From: Omphalotus guepiniiformis
Taxonomy: Eukaryota > Basidiomycota > Agaricomycetes > Agaricales > Omphalotaceae
Direction of reading: 5' to 3'
DNA: 64,000 nt
NCBI GenBank assembly: GCA_028554645.1
Contig: JAQOOI010000038.1
Coordinates: 1-64,000, forward strand
A program made the position numbers and the translations under genes. Within the stretch, counting starts at the first letter, position 1. Each line of letters opens with the position of its first letter. The notes beneath the pieces are model-generated. The model had not been told where the DNA came from. It made no database searches and saw nothing but the letters and a program-made list of their open reading frames with translations. Of this stretch, positions 23,028 to 34,549 are shown one piece after another.

Positions 23028-23265
23028 GTGGAGGGGAATGTGTTGATGAACTAAATGTATGATGTAGGACAGATTTTGAATTTAGTCATTCTTTTCATTC
23101 AATGGCGCGTTTATTTTCATCAAATGGTTAAAAAGAAGTACTAAAAGAATGGCTTCCCCATTATTCCGGGACTCTTGAATTCATCAATATACATACATCA
23201 AAGCGTCAAAATATTAGTACAACATATGCTATGATTACACTCCTGATCATTGCCCATTCCTTCAT

Positions 23266-25921
23266 TTACTTGACATTCAGTTGCCTGATACGCTCATCCA
23301 AGTCGAGTTCCGAGTCTGAATCACGTTCGACTTGAAGATGGGTTTCTTCCGAGTCTTCGTCTTTGTCCTGTTCTTCATCGTCTTCTTCCTCGTTTTCTTC
23401 TTCTTCATCTTCGTCCCCGTCTTCCTCCTCCTCCTCACCTTCCTCCTCCTCCTCACCTTCCTCCTCCTCCTCACCTTCCTCCTCCTCCTCACCTTCCTCC
23501 TCCTCCTTACTCTCCCCTCCATCTCCGTCTCCCGCTTTCTCAACAAATGCGCAATACGCAGACTCTCTTTCGTGTTCATCGTCATCGTTATCTTCGTCCT
23601 CGCCCTCATCTTCATCCTCATCTTCATCCTCGTCCATTTCCACATCCGGACTCTCTGGATCCACCAACCTCCCGTCCGACTCCCCACACTCAGGTTCCTC
23701 CGCTGAATAATGGATTTTCCCGCATCTGCAATACCAGAATCGTTTCCATCTAGAAAACTCGTCGTATTGTGAATTGTCTTCCTCCTCCGCCTCTTCTTCT
23801 GCATCTTCTTCTTCGTCTTCGTCGTTTTCCTCTCCTTCAACTGGATCATTATACTCTTCCCGATCCTCCTGCTCCTCCTCCTCCTCACTCTCCTCTCCAT
23901 CTCCATATCCCACCTCTGCAACAAATGCGCAAAACGCAAACTCTCGTCTCGTATCCACTGGCAGTTCCTCCCTGTCAGACTCCTCCTCCTCCTCCTTCTC
24001 CTCCTCATCAGACTCTTCAACTGGCGTGTGATACCCGTCCACAAAGTCATCGTCACCAACAAATGACGCCTCTGGATCAGGACCAGGTCCAATACTATGC
24101 GCAAACGATATTGACATCGCGGCCATCATGACAGGAGAGTTCCGCGAGTCTGTATCGGAGAGCGTGGTTGTTTGAGGTACTGTAGGAAATAAGGTGTTCA
24201 GGTTAGTGATGTTCGATATGAAATGCGAAGATTGTCGGGGACTTACATTGCTCGTCTGAAGTGGTAAAGTGGTTGAAGGTGGATGTGGATGGTTGACTCG
24301 CACGTTCATCGTGGCCACGGTATTTCCGGGCATTCCTCGAAACCTCTCGTAAATACCGTGCGCCATATCGGCTCATGATAAACTCATCCTCCTCCTCCTC
24401 CTCCTCCATGAAGTTTGGTAGTCGACGAGGGTCGGAGAATTGATCCGTTTCAACTGGTCTTGGAGTAGAGTTCCAGGAACGTGCCACCACTTGATTTTGG
24501 AACGATTCTGGTTCAGGTACTATAGGAAGTAAAACAAAAGTAGTATTCACGTTAGTGAGAAGTTAATGCAAAATGGGTTTTGATACTTACATGACAAAGC
24601 TGACTCGGAAGTGGGTTTGGAAATAGACGCTTGACCTGCACGCATATGATAGCTGCGACTCGGATACACTGGGGCTTTTTCCGGGAGTTTAGGTGCAGAT
24701 TGTGCCAAGTCAAATCGGAAGGGTTTAGGTTCGGATTGAGAGCCAAATCTGAAGATTGACTCTTCCTCCTCCTCGTCTGCATTTGTTGGTCGATGTGAGC
24801 TTATCGCAGTCCTAGACGTTGACTGAGCCATTTCAGTATTATATGTATCAGATTTCCTGTGAAGCGCCAATTTCTGAGCCTGGAATGGTTCTGTATATCG
24901 CTCGCTTGGACCGGCTTCGGCGTTTAATGTATTCGGATCATACGTCCACGGTGGGGCTGCCTGGTCTTTGCAACGCTGAAAACAATACGAAGATGAAACG
25001 CTTGAAGGTCGATATCGCAATAAAGAACATACTTTGAAGTCGAATAGGCAAACTTTGTGACCTTGTTTTCCTCTTCCGGTACGAATCTATGCGCGCATTG
25101 TGAGTTATATCGCCCATTCGCCATTCCAATGTCAACAAGACAAGTTGAGCTTACATTGATAACGAAATACAGTCCGTCATAACGATACCTAATTCAAACA
25201 TGGATTATAAACAAAATGGTGCTAAGATTGAATAAGATGGATGTACCCTTCTTTCGGAGCATAAGGAGAATTCGATTTGTGTCCTCGAATGACACGAACT
25301 TTCCTTCTCTCCTGATGCGATAACTGAGTAGTGGAGATGTATACCATCTGTATTCAGCATTCCACCTTCGATGAATTCGAATAACTCACTCGTAATAGAT
25401 AATTCGCTCCCTTCCAACGTTGATCATTTTGCTGTACTTTACTTTGTTTACCGTCTTTATCAAGCCGTCCACCTATTCATGCCCGAGTCAATTCATGTGA
25501 TCCTATGAAGCAGATGAGAGAAACCCAACCGGCTCCGGTGTAAGTGCTAAACAGCATAGAATCATAGAATTAGTACATCGCCTGAGCAGTACGAAAATGG
25601 CCACGCACAAAGTCAAACCCTGATCATTGTCATCCTCATATTGCCCGGACCTATCATCATGAACATAAGTAAGCAGAAACTCAAGGAACGAATTGGTTGC
25701 CACTCACAAAACAACAGCATATGCAGCGCGTGTCCCTTTCGCAAATATTCCCTGGCGCGGGGAACCGTGAACTCCAGCAGCAGCTAGTTCTTGTCGCGTT
25801 TTGTAGCACGTCCCGACAAGATGGCCCGGAATGTGATCGTAGATATGTCTGCAGTTATCGAGTTCAGAACGCGTTCCCATCCATGAGAAAGCGCGAGAAC
25901 TCACCCTTTAGGAGGAGGCAT
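23266..25921 (-). CDS. SRA (YDG) domain protein with long acidic tail
   Basis: Eleven exons: 25921-25905, 25848-25708, 25650-25609, 25546-25530, 25472-25390, 25323-25247, 25188-25155, 25086-25033, 24975-24591, 24519-24247 and 24179-23266 (678 residues, all joins in phase). The first eight exons encode a full SRA domain: HIYDHIPGHLVGTCYKTRQE, AGVHGSPRQGIF, YAVVLSGQYEDDNDQG, TYTGAG, the conserved KVRVIRGHKSNSPYAP and GYRYDGLYFV. In UHRF1 and plant SUVH proteins this domain reads methylated cytosine in DNA. Beyond residue ~155 the chain is disordered, with Arg/Ser-rich then highly acidic Glu/Asp stretches and a small FWYCRCGKIHY Cys motif. No RING, PHD or SET domain is seen. The acidic tail may contact histones. 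Confidence 0.82.
23420..23512. repeat. 18-bp tandem repeat encoding poly-Glu/Gly
   Basis: About five copies of an 18-bp unit (TCCTCCTCCTCCTCACCT on the plus strand) encode repeated E-E-E-E-G-E in the tail of the SRA protein. The copies are near perfect, so length is likely to vary between strains. Confidence 0.8.
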
Positions 25922-26697
25922 CGAAAGGAGAGAGAAGATGAGAGAGGTTCAACGTTCAGTACTCAGTACTCAGTACTCAGTGGCAACAGGTCAAAGAAAG
26001 TGAAAGTGAAAGAAAGAAACTGGAAGATCTTTGAAAAACAAAGAACTGATATGATATGAAATTGTTTCAGATCGACGAAGCGGCCTCCCAATTAAACTCC
26101 TCCCAATCGGCTTCGGACCTTTTCGATATATGTTAGGAAATGGAATTCAAATGTCCCGGGCGCTCCGCGAAGAGAGAATGTATAAGTATAGAGTCCCTGG
26201 GAGAAGTTGTTGCTCCAGAACTTTTGACCGCAGGGTAGCTTGGTCTATGTAGTAACTGTGCACACGAAGATCAAAGAAAAGAAATTGAAGCTTTGGTCAC
26301 CGCGCGTCAGCTGCTGATTCAGAAGCAGCAGCCAAAGCGGCCGGGGGAGACCCTAAGATGGGAACTTGACCGGCTCCTCCGACGTCAGTTTACGCCCGTC
26401 GCCGTAGGCGAGCCTCCTGACCTTTTCCCACTGAGCTAGACACAGCTCATCCACCTTTTATCTCTCCGTTTCCCAGTCTCTTAAATGAGTTTATCTTCGG
26501 ATAGGAAGCATATGACAGTGAAGCGATCATTGGAGATTTGGAAGAGAGATTGCGACGCTCAATACTCATTTATTGTTACATTGTTCCACCCATGCTCACC
26601 AAATCATGGTGCAGAAGTGGTCAGTCTGTACTGAGCAAGAAATATATATCATTTGCACAAGGTTACATATATAGGCATTCTAGATTTAGTACTGCTT
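25922..26697. other. Intergenic, no gene supported
   Basis: A heptamer microsatellite, CAGTACT-CAGTACT-CAGTACT, lies at about 25956-25980, just upstream of the SRA start. Otherwise the stretch is GC-balanced with no supported gene; a weak tRNA-like box near 26430 was rejected. Confidence 0.5.
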
Positions 26698-28226
26698 TCA
26701 ACTTACAAATGTCTCTTTGAATTCGCCCACAACATGCTTAGGGAGATTGAGGCCGAATTTGGCATTCAGCTGGCGAGGGATGAAAACTGGCCGATCTTGA
26801 GTGCCTCTTGTGTGCAGACACAGTTCTCCTGGCCAGTTTTTATCAAGCATGTCCGCTATCCTTTTCATCATATCTACATCCACCTTCATCTCCAGTTCCA
26901 AGTACGCCAGACAAGGTAAAAGAGGAATTCTGGTGTCGTCATCATCCCTAGTAAGGAGTTCAATCAACCCGGAGTAACTACAGGACGGAAGTGTAGCACC
27001 GTCATGCAGAGGGAAGAGGATCGTGAGCTCAGTAAGCTGAGGTACCAGTCGGAGGATTTGATGAAGGTCAGGTACCGAAATCTCCACCCAGACAAAGCGA
27101 AGTTTTCTGAGTGGACAAGATAATTGCGAGAAAAACTCTTTGAGATCTTGAAAAACGAGAGAGTCCGAGTCCATCTTGTAACCGGTCTTCGAGTAGATGC
27201 ACAACGACTGCAACGACGGCATGACAAAGGTTTTCCACACTATAGCCAATGCATCCATGCGACGGGAGGAATTGAAGTTATTGAGGGCAAACACCACACA
27301 CGTGAGTGAAGGAAAGACTACAGGAGAAGGGAGCGTTTCAGGGACATGATAGAACCAAGAGCCGTGGTGTAGAATGAGCTTTTTCAATCTGGGACAGATC
27401 CTGCTGAGCTTTCGCCAGTCGGTGTCCAGATCGAAATTCCCAAGAGTGAACGACTCAAGTTGGGAGTATGGAAAAGCGGATCCACCAAACTGATCATTAT
27501 CAATCACGAATGACCGCAGTTTAGGAGTGACTGAAAAAATATTAGTTGTATGGACAAACTGACTCTGCATCAGCACCACGCAGTTAGAGGATTCAAGTTA
27601 TTCCAGGTTAGGGAAATAACCCGTAATAGGGCGGGGTCCAAAAGATTCAATGAGCACTTTTTCCATGGATTTTGGTATTTTGTAACCGTGGTTGATTCGA
27701 AGAGAACGCAATCTAGCGCGATGGGAAAGCACAACTCGTAAAGTTTTGGAGCATGGTTCGTCATGGAAGGAGCAACAGAGGTGAAGATTGAGTGGGAGTG
27801 GCTTCGACATTTTGAGATAATGAGAAAACAACCCATTGTCGGATGGGAGCGTGTCGTCCAAGTCGATACACCATTCATCACAGGACCATAACTGTGGGCA
27901 AGACATCGTGACGCTCCTCCAAAGACGACACACCCCTGAGAGCCACAAAGCGCAGTGTGGAGATTTGAACGCGTTATATTTCAAAGTACTAGTGACGATC
28001 GTCTTCACGGAGTGGCCACCAGACACGGATTCCATCGTGACACCCCACAAGAATATTTCAAGGAGTAACTCAGTAGGTAGCCGATGGATCGGAGGAGGCC
28101 GCACATTCGTATGATCACTGCAGCTCTAGAATGTTTGTGAGACTGAGAACCACGTCGAAATAGATAGAAATGACGACGCACCGTAGAATCACGCCGGAAG
28201 CTCTTATTGGAAGCGCATAGAACCAT
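26698..28226 (-). pseudogene. F-box / leucine-rich protein gene with an in-frame stop
   Basis: The layout is that of an agaricomycete F-box protein. A proposed first exon (28226-28182, MVLCASNKSFRRDST) and a 56-nt intron lead to an F-box (PPIHRLPTELLLEIFLWGV, then LWLSGVCRLWRSVTMSCPQLW). Weakly repeated leucine-rich units follow (LRSLRINH, LRSFVIDN, LKKLILHHGSW, PCLAYLELEM), ending at 26698. Such proteins act as substrate receptors of SCF ubiquitin ligases. The frame is continuous over 1.4 kb except for one TAA at 27600-27598, between YFPNLE and LESSNCVVLMQSQ. No intron that removes it keeps the frame. It is therefore either a recent nonsense mutation or a base error. Confidence 0.7.
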
Positions 28227-28857
28227 CGCAGATTGAATATCCCAATCATTCCTGTAAAAAAATATCATTAGTCTTCGAGAAAGTTGAATACCATATAATC
28301 AAACTAACGTGTTTTCCCTTTCGCCAAAATCGAGTTGGATAGAATCGGACTTGGACATAATTAGCGGGTAGTTGGAACCTGGGCCTGAACTTGAAGCTTG
28401 AAGCTTTGAAGGGCTGAAGGTCGACGGAAAAGTGGCACTGCGAGCCAGACAGTGCGTCAGTTTATGCCAGGACGTTGGATTTGAAAGAGCCACATTCAGG
28501 CCACCGACCTTGATAAAGCGGCCGGCCCGCGAAGATGACGTAATCTCGGCTAGGACCTCCGGGCCACGTACCATCTTTTCTTCAGCGGCCTACTCCTGCT
28601 ACTACTCTTCCCTTTGCTCTCTCATTATGCGGAAATTCATCGAAACCGGTTGAAGTGTCAGTGACCTGAAAAAGTCGCCAAAAACATACGTTCTGAACAA
28701 TTTCACGATGAAAGTGAGTCTGTTCAGGTCCTTTCTCATTTGCTTCCTGTGTTCGCTGACGCCATCGGTTCACACCAGATAACTGAGCTTATTATGTGAT
28801 CTTATATCTGTCCAGCAACGACATCGAGCTTTCGTCCCCACTTCGCCCTCTGATACA
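28227..28857. other. Divergent intergenic region
   Basis: About 0.6 kb separates the F-box gene (-) and the flavin reductase-like gene (+) and probably holds both promoters. I see no clear motif in it. Confidence 0.45.
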
Positions 28858-29944
28858 ATGGCTACATCTGCAAGCGGATTACTTCCATTCGATGAGAAGT
28901 CAACCTTCAAGTATACCGATAAACCTACATCAGATTGGAAAATTGGAGAGAAGGTTGAAGATTCGGCGTTTGGTCGTGAATGGGTAGAGGGGGAGAAAGA
29001 TGGATGGAAGGTCGTGGACCCTTCGACCGAGAATCCACTGTACGTCGTGGTTCGTCTCACAGACATCGTACAGCTGTCATTCTAACAAATCAATCAGCAA
29101 ACTGTACCAACTAATGATCAGTGGCATCGTACCAAGGCCAATTGCGTTCGTCTCGACAGTTTCGAACGACGGGGTTCATAATCTCGCCCCTTTCAGGTGA
29201 GGAATCACATATATCATAGCTTTGATTTTACTCAGCCTCTTGTCAGCTGGTTCAACCAGGTATTTCCCTCGTTGCGAATCGGCGAGCCAATGATACGAAG
29301 CGCATATACATAGGTTTCCACGAATCCGCCCGTTATATCTGTATCTTGCGTAAATGCAGGCCCTGGCAAGTACAAAGACACAGCGCGCAATATCAGGGAA
29401 AGCAAAGGTTTTACTGTCAGCATCATCAGCGAGCCTTTTGTCAATAACGCGAACGTTACGTCTATCAATGCGCCGGAGGATGTTAGTGAATGGCCTTTGA
29501 GCGGATTGACTATGGCTCCTAGCGTAAATATCACTCAGGCTAATAACGCATACAACGAGCCTAATTTCGAATGCTTGCTGTGATACAGATTTATGTGAAA
29601 GCTCCACGTGTAAAGGAAAGCGCTTTTGTAATGGAGTGCGAGGTACGTGCAAATCAGTCAACTTCCATCACTACTACTATCTGACCATTTTCTCTAGTTG
29701 TATCAGATCGTCGAAATCAAGTCCCCTGCGACGGGAGAGACTACTGCTAACGAGACTAGGGCTCGTCAAGTACATTCATGTGCGAAAGGACGTCTTGAAC
29801 GAGGATGGAAATGTCGATCCTACTCGGTTTAGAGCCATTGGGAGGTTAGGTGATGTAACGTATGCGAAAGTTGGGGACGGATTTCGTATTCCTAGGCCAT
29901 CCTGGAGTGATGACACGAAGACCATTTACGAGTCGTTGGTATGA
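28858..29944 (+). pseudogene. Flavin reductase-like (FMN-binding) gene with a frameshift
   Basis: Six exons: 28858-29039, 29098-29196, 29247-29259 (a 13-nt micro-exon), 29314-29523, 29589-29642 and 29698-29944. The first five and the start of the sixth translate as a DIM6/NTAB-type flavoprotein: KLYQLMISGIVPRPIAFVST, HNLAPFSWFNQ, VSTNPPVISVSC, ARNIRESKGFTVSIIS and ECELYQIVEI. These proteins bind FMN and reduce flavins or act as small-molecule oxygenases. In exon 6 the frame shifts by +1 between TGETTA (~29740) and LGLVKYIHVRKDVL (~29760), after which the normal C-terminus (FRAIGRLGDVTYAK) continues to the stop at 29944. The gene is disrupted by one base or misassembled. Confidence 0.75.
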
Positions 29945-31146
29945 TCTTATTAGGGTCACTTAGATAATGGTGAGAGATGTACCCGACTTGAAAGCTCTCT
30001 CTAGCAGCTCACTGGATGGAAGGAACATATCACTACATATGTTCATAGAAGGAATCAAGATCTCACAGTTTATAGGGCATGCTACGCAGTAACCCAGTCT
30101 ATGTCATCACCTTCACATCCGATCTTACCTGTTCGAGCTCTCGACTAGCGTCTTCTTGTGAACTTGAAAAGGAGCTCGAGGTCCGCCAATGTACCTATGT
30201 AATGGTCATAGAGCTTGAACCCTCATTCACGGAGATTAAGAGTGGAATACGTATGATTCTGTTCAATGATATGGCACCACCATGGCATAAGAACACGACT
30301 TGAAACCCAAAGCTTTCTCCGCTACAACTTATAGAACAAATGATGAGTCCGAGCAAGGTCCGAGTCGGTCAACCAGAGAGAGAAGATGGGCAACTATCTT
30401 ACACGATCGAGACCTCCGTTTGTGAGTAGCCACCCCGAAAACATTGTTTGACACAAAGCTAATCTGAGAAACATCGGGACTTTGTTCATGTCCGTACAAT
30501 CGGTGAAGTCATTCTTATGTCGTGCTATAGTTCCAAGAACACAACTTGAAGGTTGAAGGGGTACAATCAACATCGACGTCCGTTCAACCTCCCCTGTTCT
30601 GCCGGGCCTGATAAACATCCACAATGAGCTATCATTGTTGATTTCGACACCGAGCGCTCACGAATTTTCCAAACCTAGAAACATTGTAAACTTTTGCCTG
30701 CAGAACAATCAGCGGTAGGAAGATACTTGCTGAGTAATTGTAGCAATTCCGTTTCGATCTTGTGAAATGAACGTAGCAAACTTTATAGCTGTAGCTATAT
30801 GCGCGCTCTCATATCCTACTGCACACCCGTCTAACGTCTTCACCGGACCGCTCGAGTCCGATGCTGACTAAACTAGGGGTTGACGCCCAAGTCGACATTC
30901 AAGTTCTCACGATAACTCCCTTGGCTTCTAACGACCACAGGAAACTAGTTGTACGTTCGTGTTGCAGCTCATAACGGTCAGTTCATGAAGTCACACTAGG
31001 TATCTCTCCATAATTCTCCAGAAACATCTGTGCCAGCGAAAACTAGCGCTCTTTCAAAGCGGGCACCCTTCCGAGGTGAGTATACACACACCTTGACTAT
31101 GCCGCATTCAAGCGAAGTATTCATTCTGTCAAAAAGACAGGCGACC
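29945..31146. other. Intergenic, no gene supported
   Basis: About 1.2 kb without a supported gene. The frames at 30079-30303 (+) and 30394-30624 (-) are not protein-like. The reading frame of the next gene is open upstream to 31030, with a further ATG at 31099. Confidence 0.45.
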
Positions 31147-32439
31147 ATGATAAATCGAATTGCGTCATATCTATCTCGACGGTCTTCTCTGACGCTTTCC
31201 CGGCGTACCTTCAGAAACAGTCGAACCTTGCAAACACATTCTTCCGAGCACGAGAGGCATCTTCCTGCGACCTTCCTCCGAGGTGGAACATCAAAAGGTA
31301 TTTACCTACTCGACTCCGCACTCCCCAAAGATAGGTCACAATGGGACAATATATTCCTCGGGATCATGGGCTCACCAGATCCTGAGCACGGACGCCAACT
31401 CAATGGAATGGGCGGAGGTGTATCGAGTCTTTCAAAGATAATGATTATCGGTCCAGCATTGCCTGACCAACGTGCTCAGGGCTGTCATATCGAATACACC
31501 TTTGTACAGGTAGGCATACGCGATTCCACAATTGACTACTCTGGCAACTGCGGAAATCTCTCGAGCATGGTAGGCGTTTTCGCACTTGACGAAAAGCTCT
31601 GTGATCTCGCGGAGGTAGCTTCAGAGAGTCGTACGCACGCTACTGTACGTGCTTATAACACGAATACACAAAAGGTCATCGAGACGACGTTTCCACTATG
31701 TACGTCCTCTGGGCGTCCCGACCTCTCACTTCCTGAAACATCTATCGCTGGAGTCCCAGGAAAAGCTTCTGCAATCGCGCTCAAATTCCTCTATCCCAGT
31801 GGTTCGCGTACCGGAAAGCTCTTTCCTGCTGCTGATAACGCGCCAACGGTAGATCTACACGTAGAGGGATACCCTCGGCCGTTCAAGGCTTCACTAGTCG
31901 ACGCGACGAACCCAACTGTGCTTGTCCTCACTGAAGAGGTATGCAATGCCAGTGGGATACAGGATAGTTCCCCGAAGCAGCTTGTTGGTAACACGTCTAG
32001 CGCGCTTCTTGGGCTCTTGGAATCTCTACGAAAAGCTGGTGCGTTGAAGATGGGTCTTGACCCCTCCGCACAAGCACAACCCAAGATCGCTATGATTCAG
32101 GCGCCGAAGCAGAGCTTGTCTGGTGAAGAAGACGCAGATATTACAATAACTGCCCTCTCCATGGGCGTCCCACATAAAGCGGTACCCATGACGGTGGGGT
32201 TATGTCTAGGTGTGGCAGCGAATGTAAAGGGGACTCTGGCGTGGGATATTGTGCAGCGTCAGAAGGAAACGAGAAACGGGACAGTTGGTGGTGGAGAGAG
32301 TGAGGAAAGATTGGTGAGGATACTTCATCCTGGAGGTGTTGTTACGGTCGGGGCCGAGTTCGAGAGCGGCGGGGAAGTCAGGAGCGCACAGGTGGTGAGA
32401 ACTGGAAGGAGGTTGATGAAGGGTATTGTGTGGTACTGA
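31147..32439 (+). CDS. PrpF-family (methylaconitate isomerase-like) protein, probably mitochondrial
   Basis: A single exon encodes 430 residues from the ATG at 31147; an in-frame ATG at 31099 would add 16. The chosen N-terminus, MINRIASYLSRRSSLTLSRR, is a good mitochondrial presequence (Arg/Ser/Leu, no acidic residues). Family landmarks: PATFLRGGTSKGIYL at the start of the domain, GSPDPEHGRQLNGMGGGVSS, VDYS-type SGNCGNLSS with the catalytic Cys region, and GVPHKAVPMTVGLCLGVAA. PrpF proteins have a diaminopimelate epimerase-like fold and move double bonds in small unsaturated acids, as in the 2-methylcitrate route. Absence of introns is unusual among its neighbours. Substrate specificity cannot be read from sequence. 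Confidence 0.85.
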   Translation: MINRIASYLSRRSSLTLSRRTFRNSRTLQTHSSEHERHLPATFLRGGTSKGIYLLDSALPKDRSQWDNIFLGIMGSPDPEHGRQLNGMGGGVSSLSKIMIIGPALPDQRAQGCHIEYTFVQVGIRDSTIDYSGNCGNLSSMVGVFALDEKLCDLAEVASESRTHATVRAYNTNTQKVIETTFPLCTSSGRPDLSLPETSIAGVPGKASAIALKFLYPSGSRTGKLFPAADNAPTVDLHVEGYPRPFKASLVDATNPTVLVLTEEVCNASGIQDSSPKQLVGNTSSALLGLLESLRKAGALKMGLDPSAQAQPKIAMIQAPKQSLSGEEDADITITALSMGVPHKAVPMTVGLCLGVAANVKGTLAWDIVQRQKETRNGTVGGGESEERLVRILHPGGVVTVGAEFESGGEVRSAQVVRTGRRLMKGIVWY

Positions 32440-33365
32440 GGAATGGGTACGTCACGTCGCCTTTGTGAACGTGAACGAATGCTAGGAACACTGAAGATTC
32501 CGACGCAAATGTTGGTGACTCTGTTCATTTTAGTTCCTGTCGACACATGCTGATACCATGGCTCCCACTCTTGCTCTTCCTTGTTCCTGACGAATCTCTC
32601 CTTTGCTGCGTATGACCTGTTCTTTAGCGAGGATATTGCATGTGAATGATATGATACTTCCGATTTATGATGAACAAGCGGCCAATGGCTGACCTCAAAG
32701 ATAGCAAGCACTCCACACTGTTGCAACCAACGACATGGAGAGTTTGCTTAATTCTTGGGTCACTTCCGCTTGGTGTGGTGAAGTACGTCAGCGATACCCC
32801 GTTCTAAGTGTTCTTGATTGAAGAATATTTTGTTACATGCAGTACCTACCTTCTCCAACTTCAAAGAAAGCTCTTTCCCCTCCGCTTCTCGCATCTCCAT
32901 AAAGCAAGGAGAAAACTCGGCATTAATCTGTACCTCGAATTCACCATAGTCCTATCACCGTCTCTCTGTACGAGACGTCAAAGATTCTCCGTTTACACGA
33001 CGTACTTACTCAGAAACTCGTCGTACTTAAGTGGGGAGGGAGATATCTTTTGCGGTAATTAGCCACGTGTTCGCTGGTGAATTATCGGACCTTCGAAATT
33101 CGTTCTGACGGCCCTGTTCCATTTTCACCACCTTCATGCTTGCTTTCAGCAAACTCCTTTCATGTCCGTTTTCAAAGCGTGCTTAATCTTGTTTTTTTCG
33201 ATGAGAGTCTTAACGATGTGGCCTGGCCGTTTTCGTTTTGTAGGCCCGAGTACCGGCAAAATGTCGGTCATCTCTATCAGGAAAGAGGCCGTTGCACCGT
33301 AGGACGCCTATAAAGCCGCGAGTCTCAACCATATTCTACTTTCACGATAACAACATTGACGACAA
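32440..33365. other. Intergenic, no gene supported
   Basis: About 0.9 kb. TATAAAG at 33309-33315 lies 51 bp before the next ATG. Open frames at 32808-33313 are short and lack features. Confidence 0.45.
33309..33315 (+). promoter_or_regulatory. TATA box of the lactonase-like gene
   Basis: TATAAAG lies about 50 bp upstream of the ATG at 33366. Confidence 0.45.
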
Positions 33366-34549
33366 ATGGTTTTTAGAATCTTCGTCGCCTCTTATACGAA
33401 TGATGTTTATACACTCTCGTTCGACGGGGATAAATTGACTTTGACGAGCTCTGTGGAAGTTGGTTTTCAGCCTTCTTGGATAACGCCTCATCCTAGAGAC
33501 AAGGCGCTATTTTATACGTGCTTGGAGCAAGATGAAGGGAAGATCGTTGCGATTAGATACGACGAAGAAGGGAAAGGGAAGGTCGTGGCTAGCACGTCGT
33601 ATGGCGGAGGAAATCCATGCTCTATTGTTGCCGCGGAGGATCAACTGTTTATCGCAAACGTACGTTGCAATTACTTGGCTGCATACTGAATCATTAAAAG
33701 TGTATCGACATCTACGTTCTTCCAGTACTTGCCCGGCTCCGTGACTGTGCTCCCAATCAGCGACTCCGCCCCGTTTCTCCTCGGCGAAGCTCCCGCGACG
33801 ACCACCTTGCATGGGTCGGGTCCTAATGAAACTCGCCAAGAAGCATCTCATGCTCACCAGGTGTTCTACAACAACGCATATAACGAACTTCTTGTCCCGG
33901 ATTTAGGAGGTGATCGTGTCTACCGTTTTGTGAAGGATCTTTCAGGCTCGTGGAAGATAGGAGGACACGTTCAATATGAAGGCGGAAATGGCCCGCGACA
34001 CGTAGCCGTTCACGGTATGTCTACCCCATCTCTTCGGATTCTCGTACTATTCGCCTCATACACGATCCTTATCTTCTAGACGGTCACCTCTATACGCTTC
34101 TCGAGCTGACTAGTACCCTTTCACGACACAAGTATCCGCCCAATCTGGGAGAGCCTAAATTCATCACTCAAGTCTCCACGATGTCGAAACCACTTCCACT
34201 CCCGAACGATATGCTCGCTGCCGAAATCCTGATTCCCAAGCCTAACCATTCCTTCCCGACTCCCTATGTCTACGTCTCTAACCGAAACGACCCATCTCCA
34301 GAAGGCGACACCATCGCCATCTTCTCTATAGCTAACCCTGACGCTCTCGAGCTCATCGCGGAGGTCAGAACGGGGCTGAATCACCTACGTGGAATGCAGT
34401 TTGGCGGGCCAGACGACAAGTATCTCGTTGCCGGCGGTGCGAACGGAGGAGGTGTAAAGGTTTTTGAGCGGATTGATGGTGGGAAGAACTTGAAAGTCGT
34501 TGCGTCTAACGATAAGATCAAGTCTCCGACAGGTTTTTGGTGGGCATAG
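33366..34549 (+). CDS. Lactonase-like seven-bladed beta-propeller
   Basis: Three exons, 33366-33659, 33726-34014 and 34080-34549, give 350 residues. The sequence follows the 6-phosphogluconolactonase / carboxy-cis,cis-muconate-cyclase family: FVASYTNDVYTLSFDGDKL, PSWITPHPRDKALFYTCLEQ, GNPCSIVA, then ANYLPGSVTVLPI, SHAHQVFYNN, LLVPDLGGDRVYRF, NGPRHVAVHDGHLYTLLE, TPYVYVSNRND, and LNHLRGMQFGGPDDKYLVAG. Blade spacing and the H-Q / PDLG / GPRH signature are intact. No signal peptide is visible, so it is probably cytosolic. These enzymes open lactones in sugar or aromatic catabolism. A fragment of its last exon was copied to 40885-40950 together with the gene family downstream. Confidence 0.85.

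Noticed and set aside
23332..23710. Ser-rich and Leu/Phe-rich open frames on the plus strand
   Set aside because: They are antisense reading of the GAG/GAA repeats that encode the acidic tail of the SRA protein.
26390..26460. tRNA-like A-box (TAGCTCAGTGGG on the minus strand)
   Set aside because: No matching T-arm box or acceptor stem can be folded around it.
29176..29661. 161-codon minus-strand open frame
   Set aside because: Lies antisense to conserved exons of the flavin reductase-like gene, which explain the sequence better.
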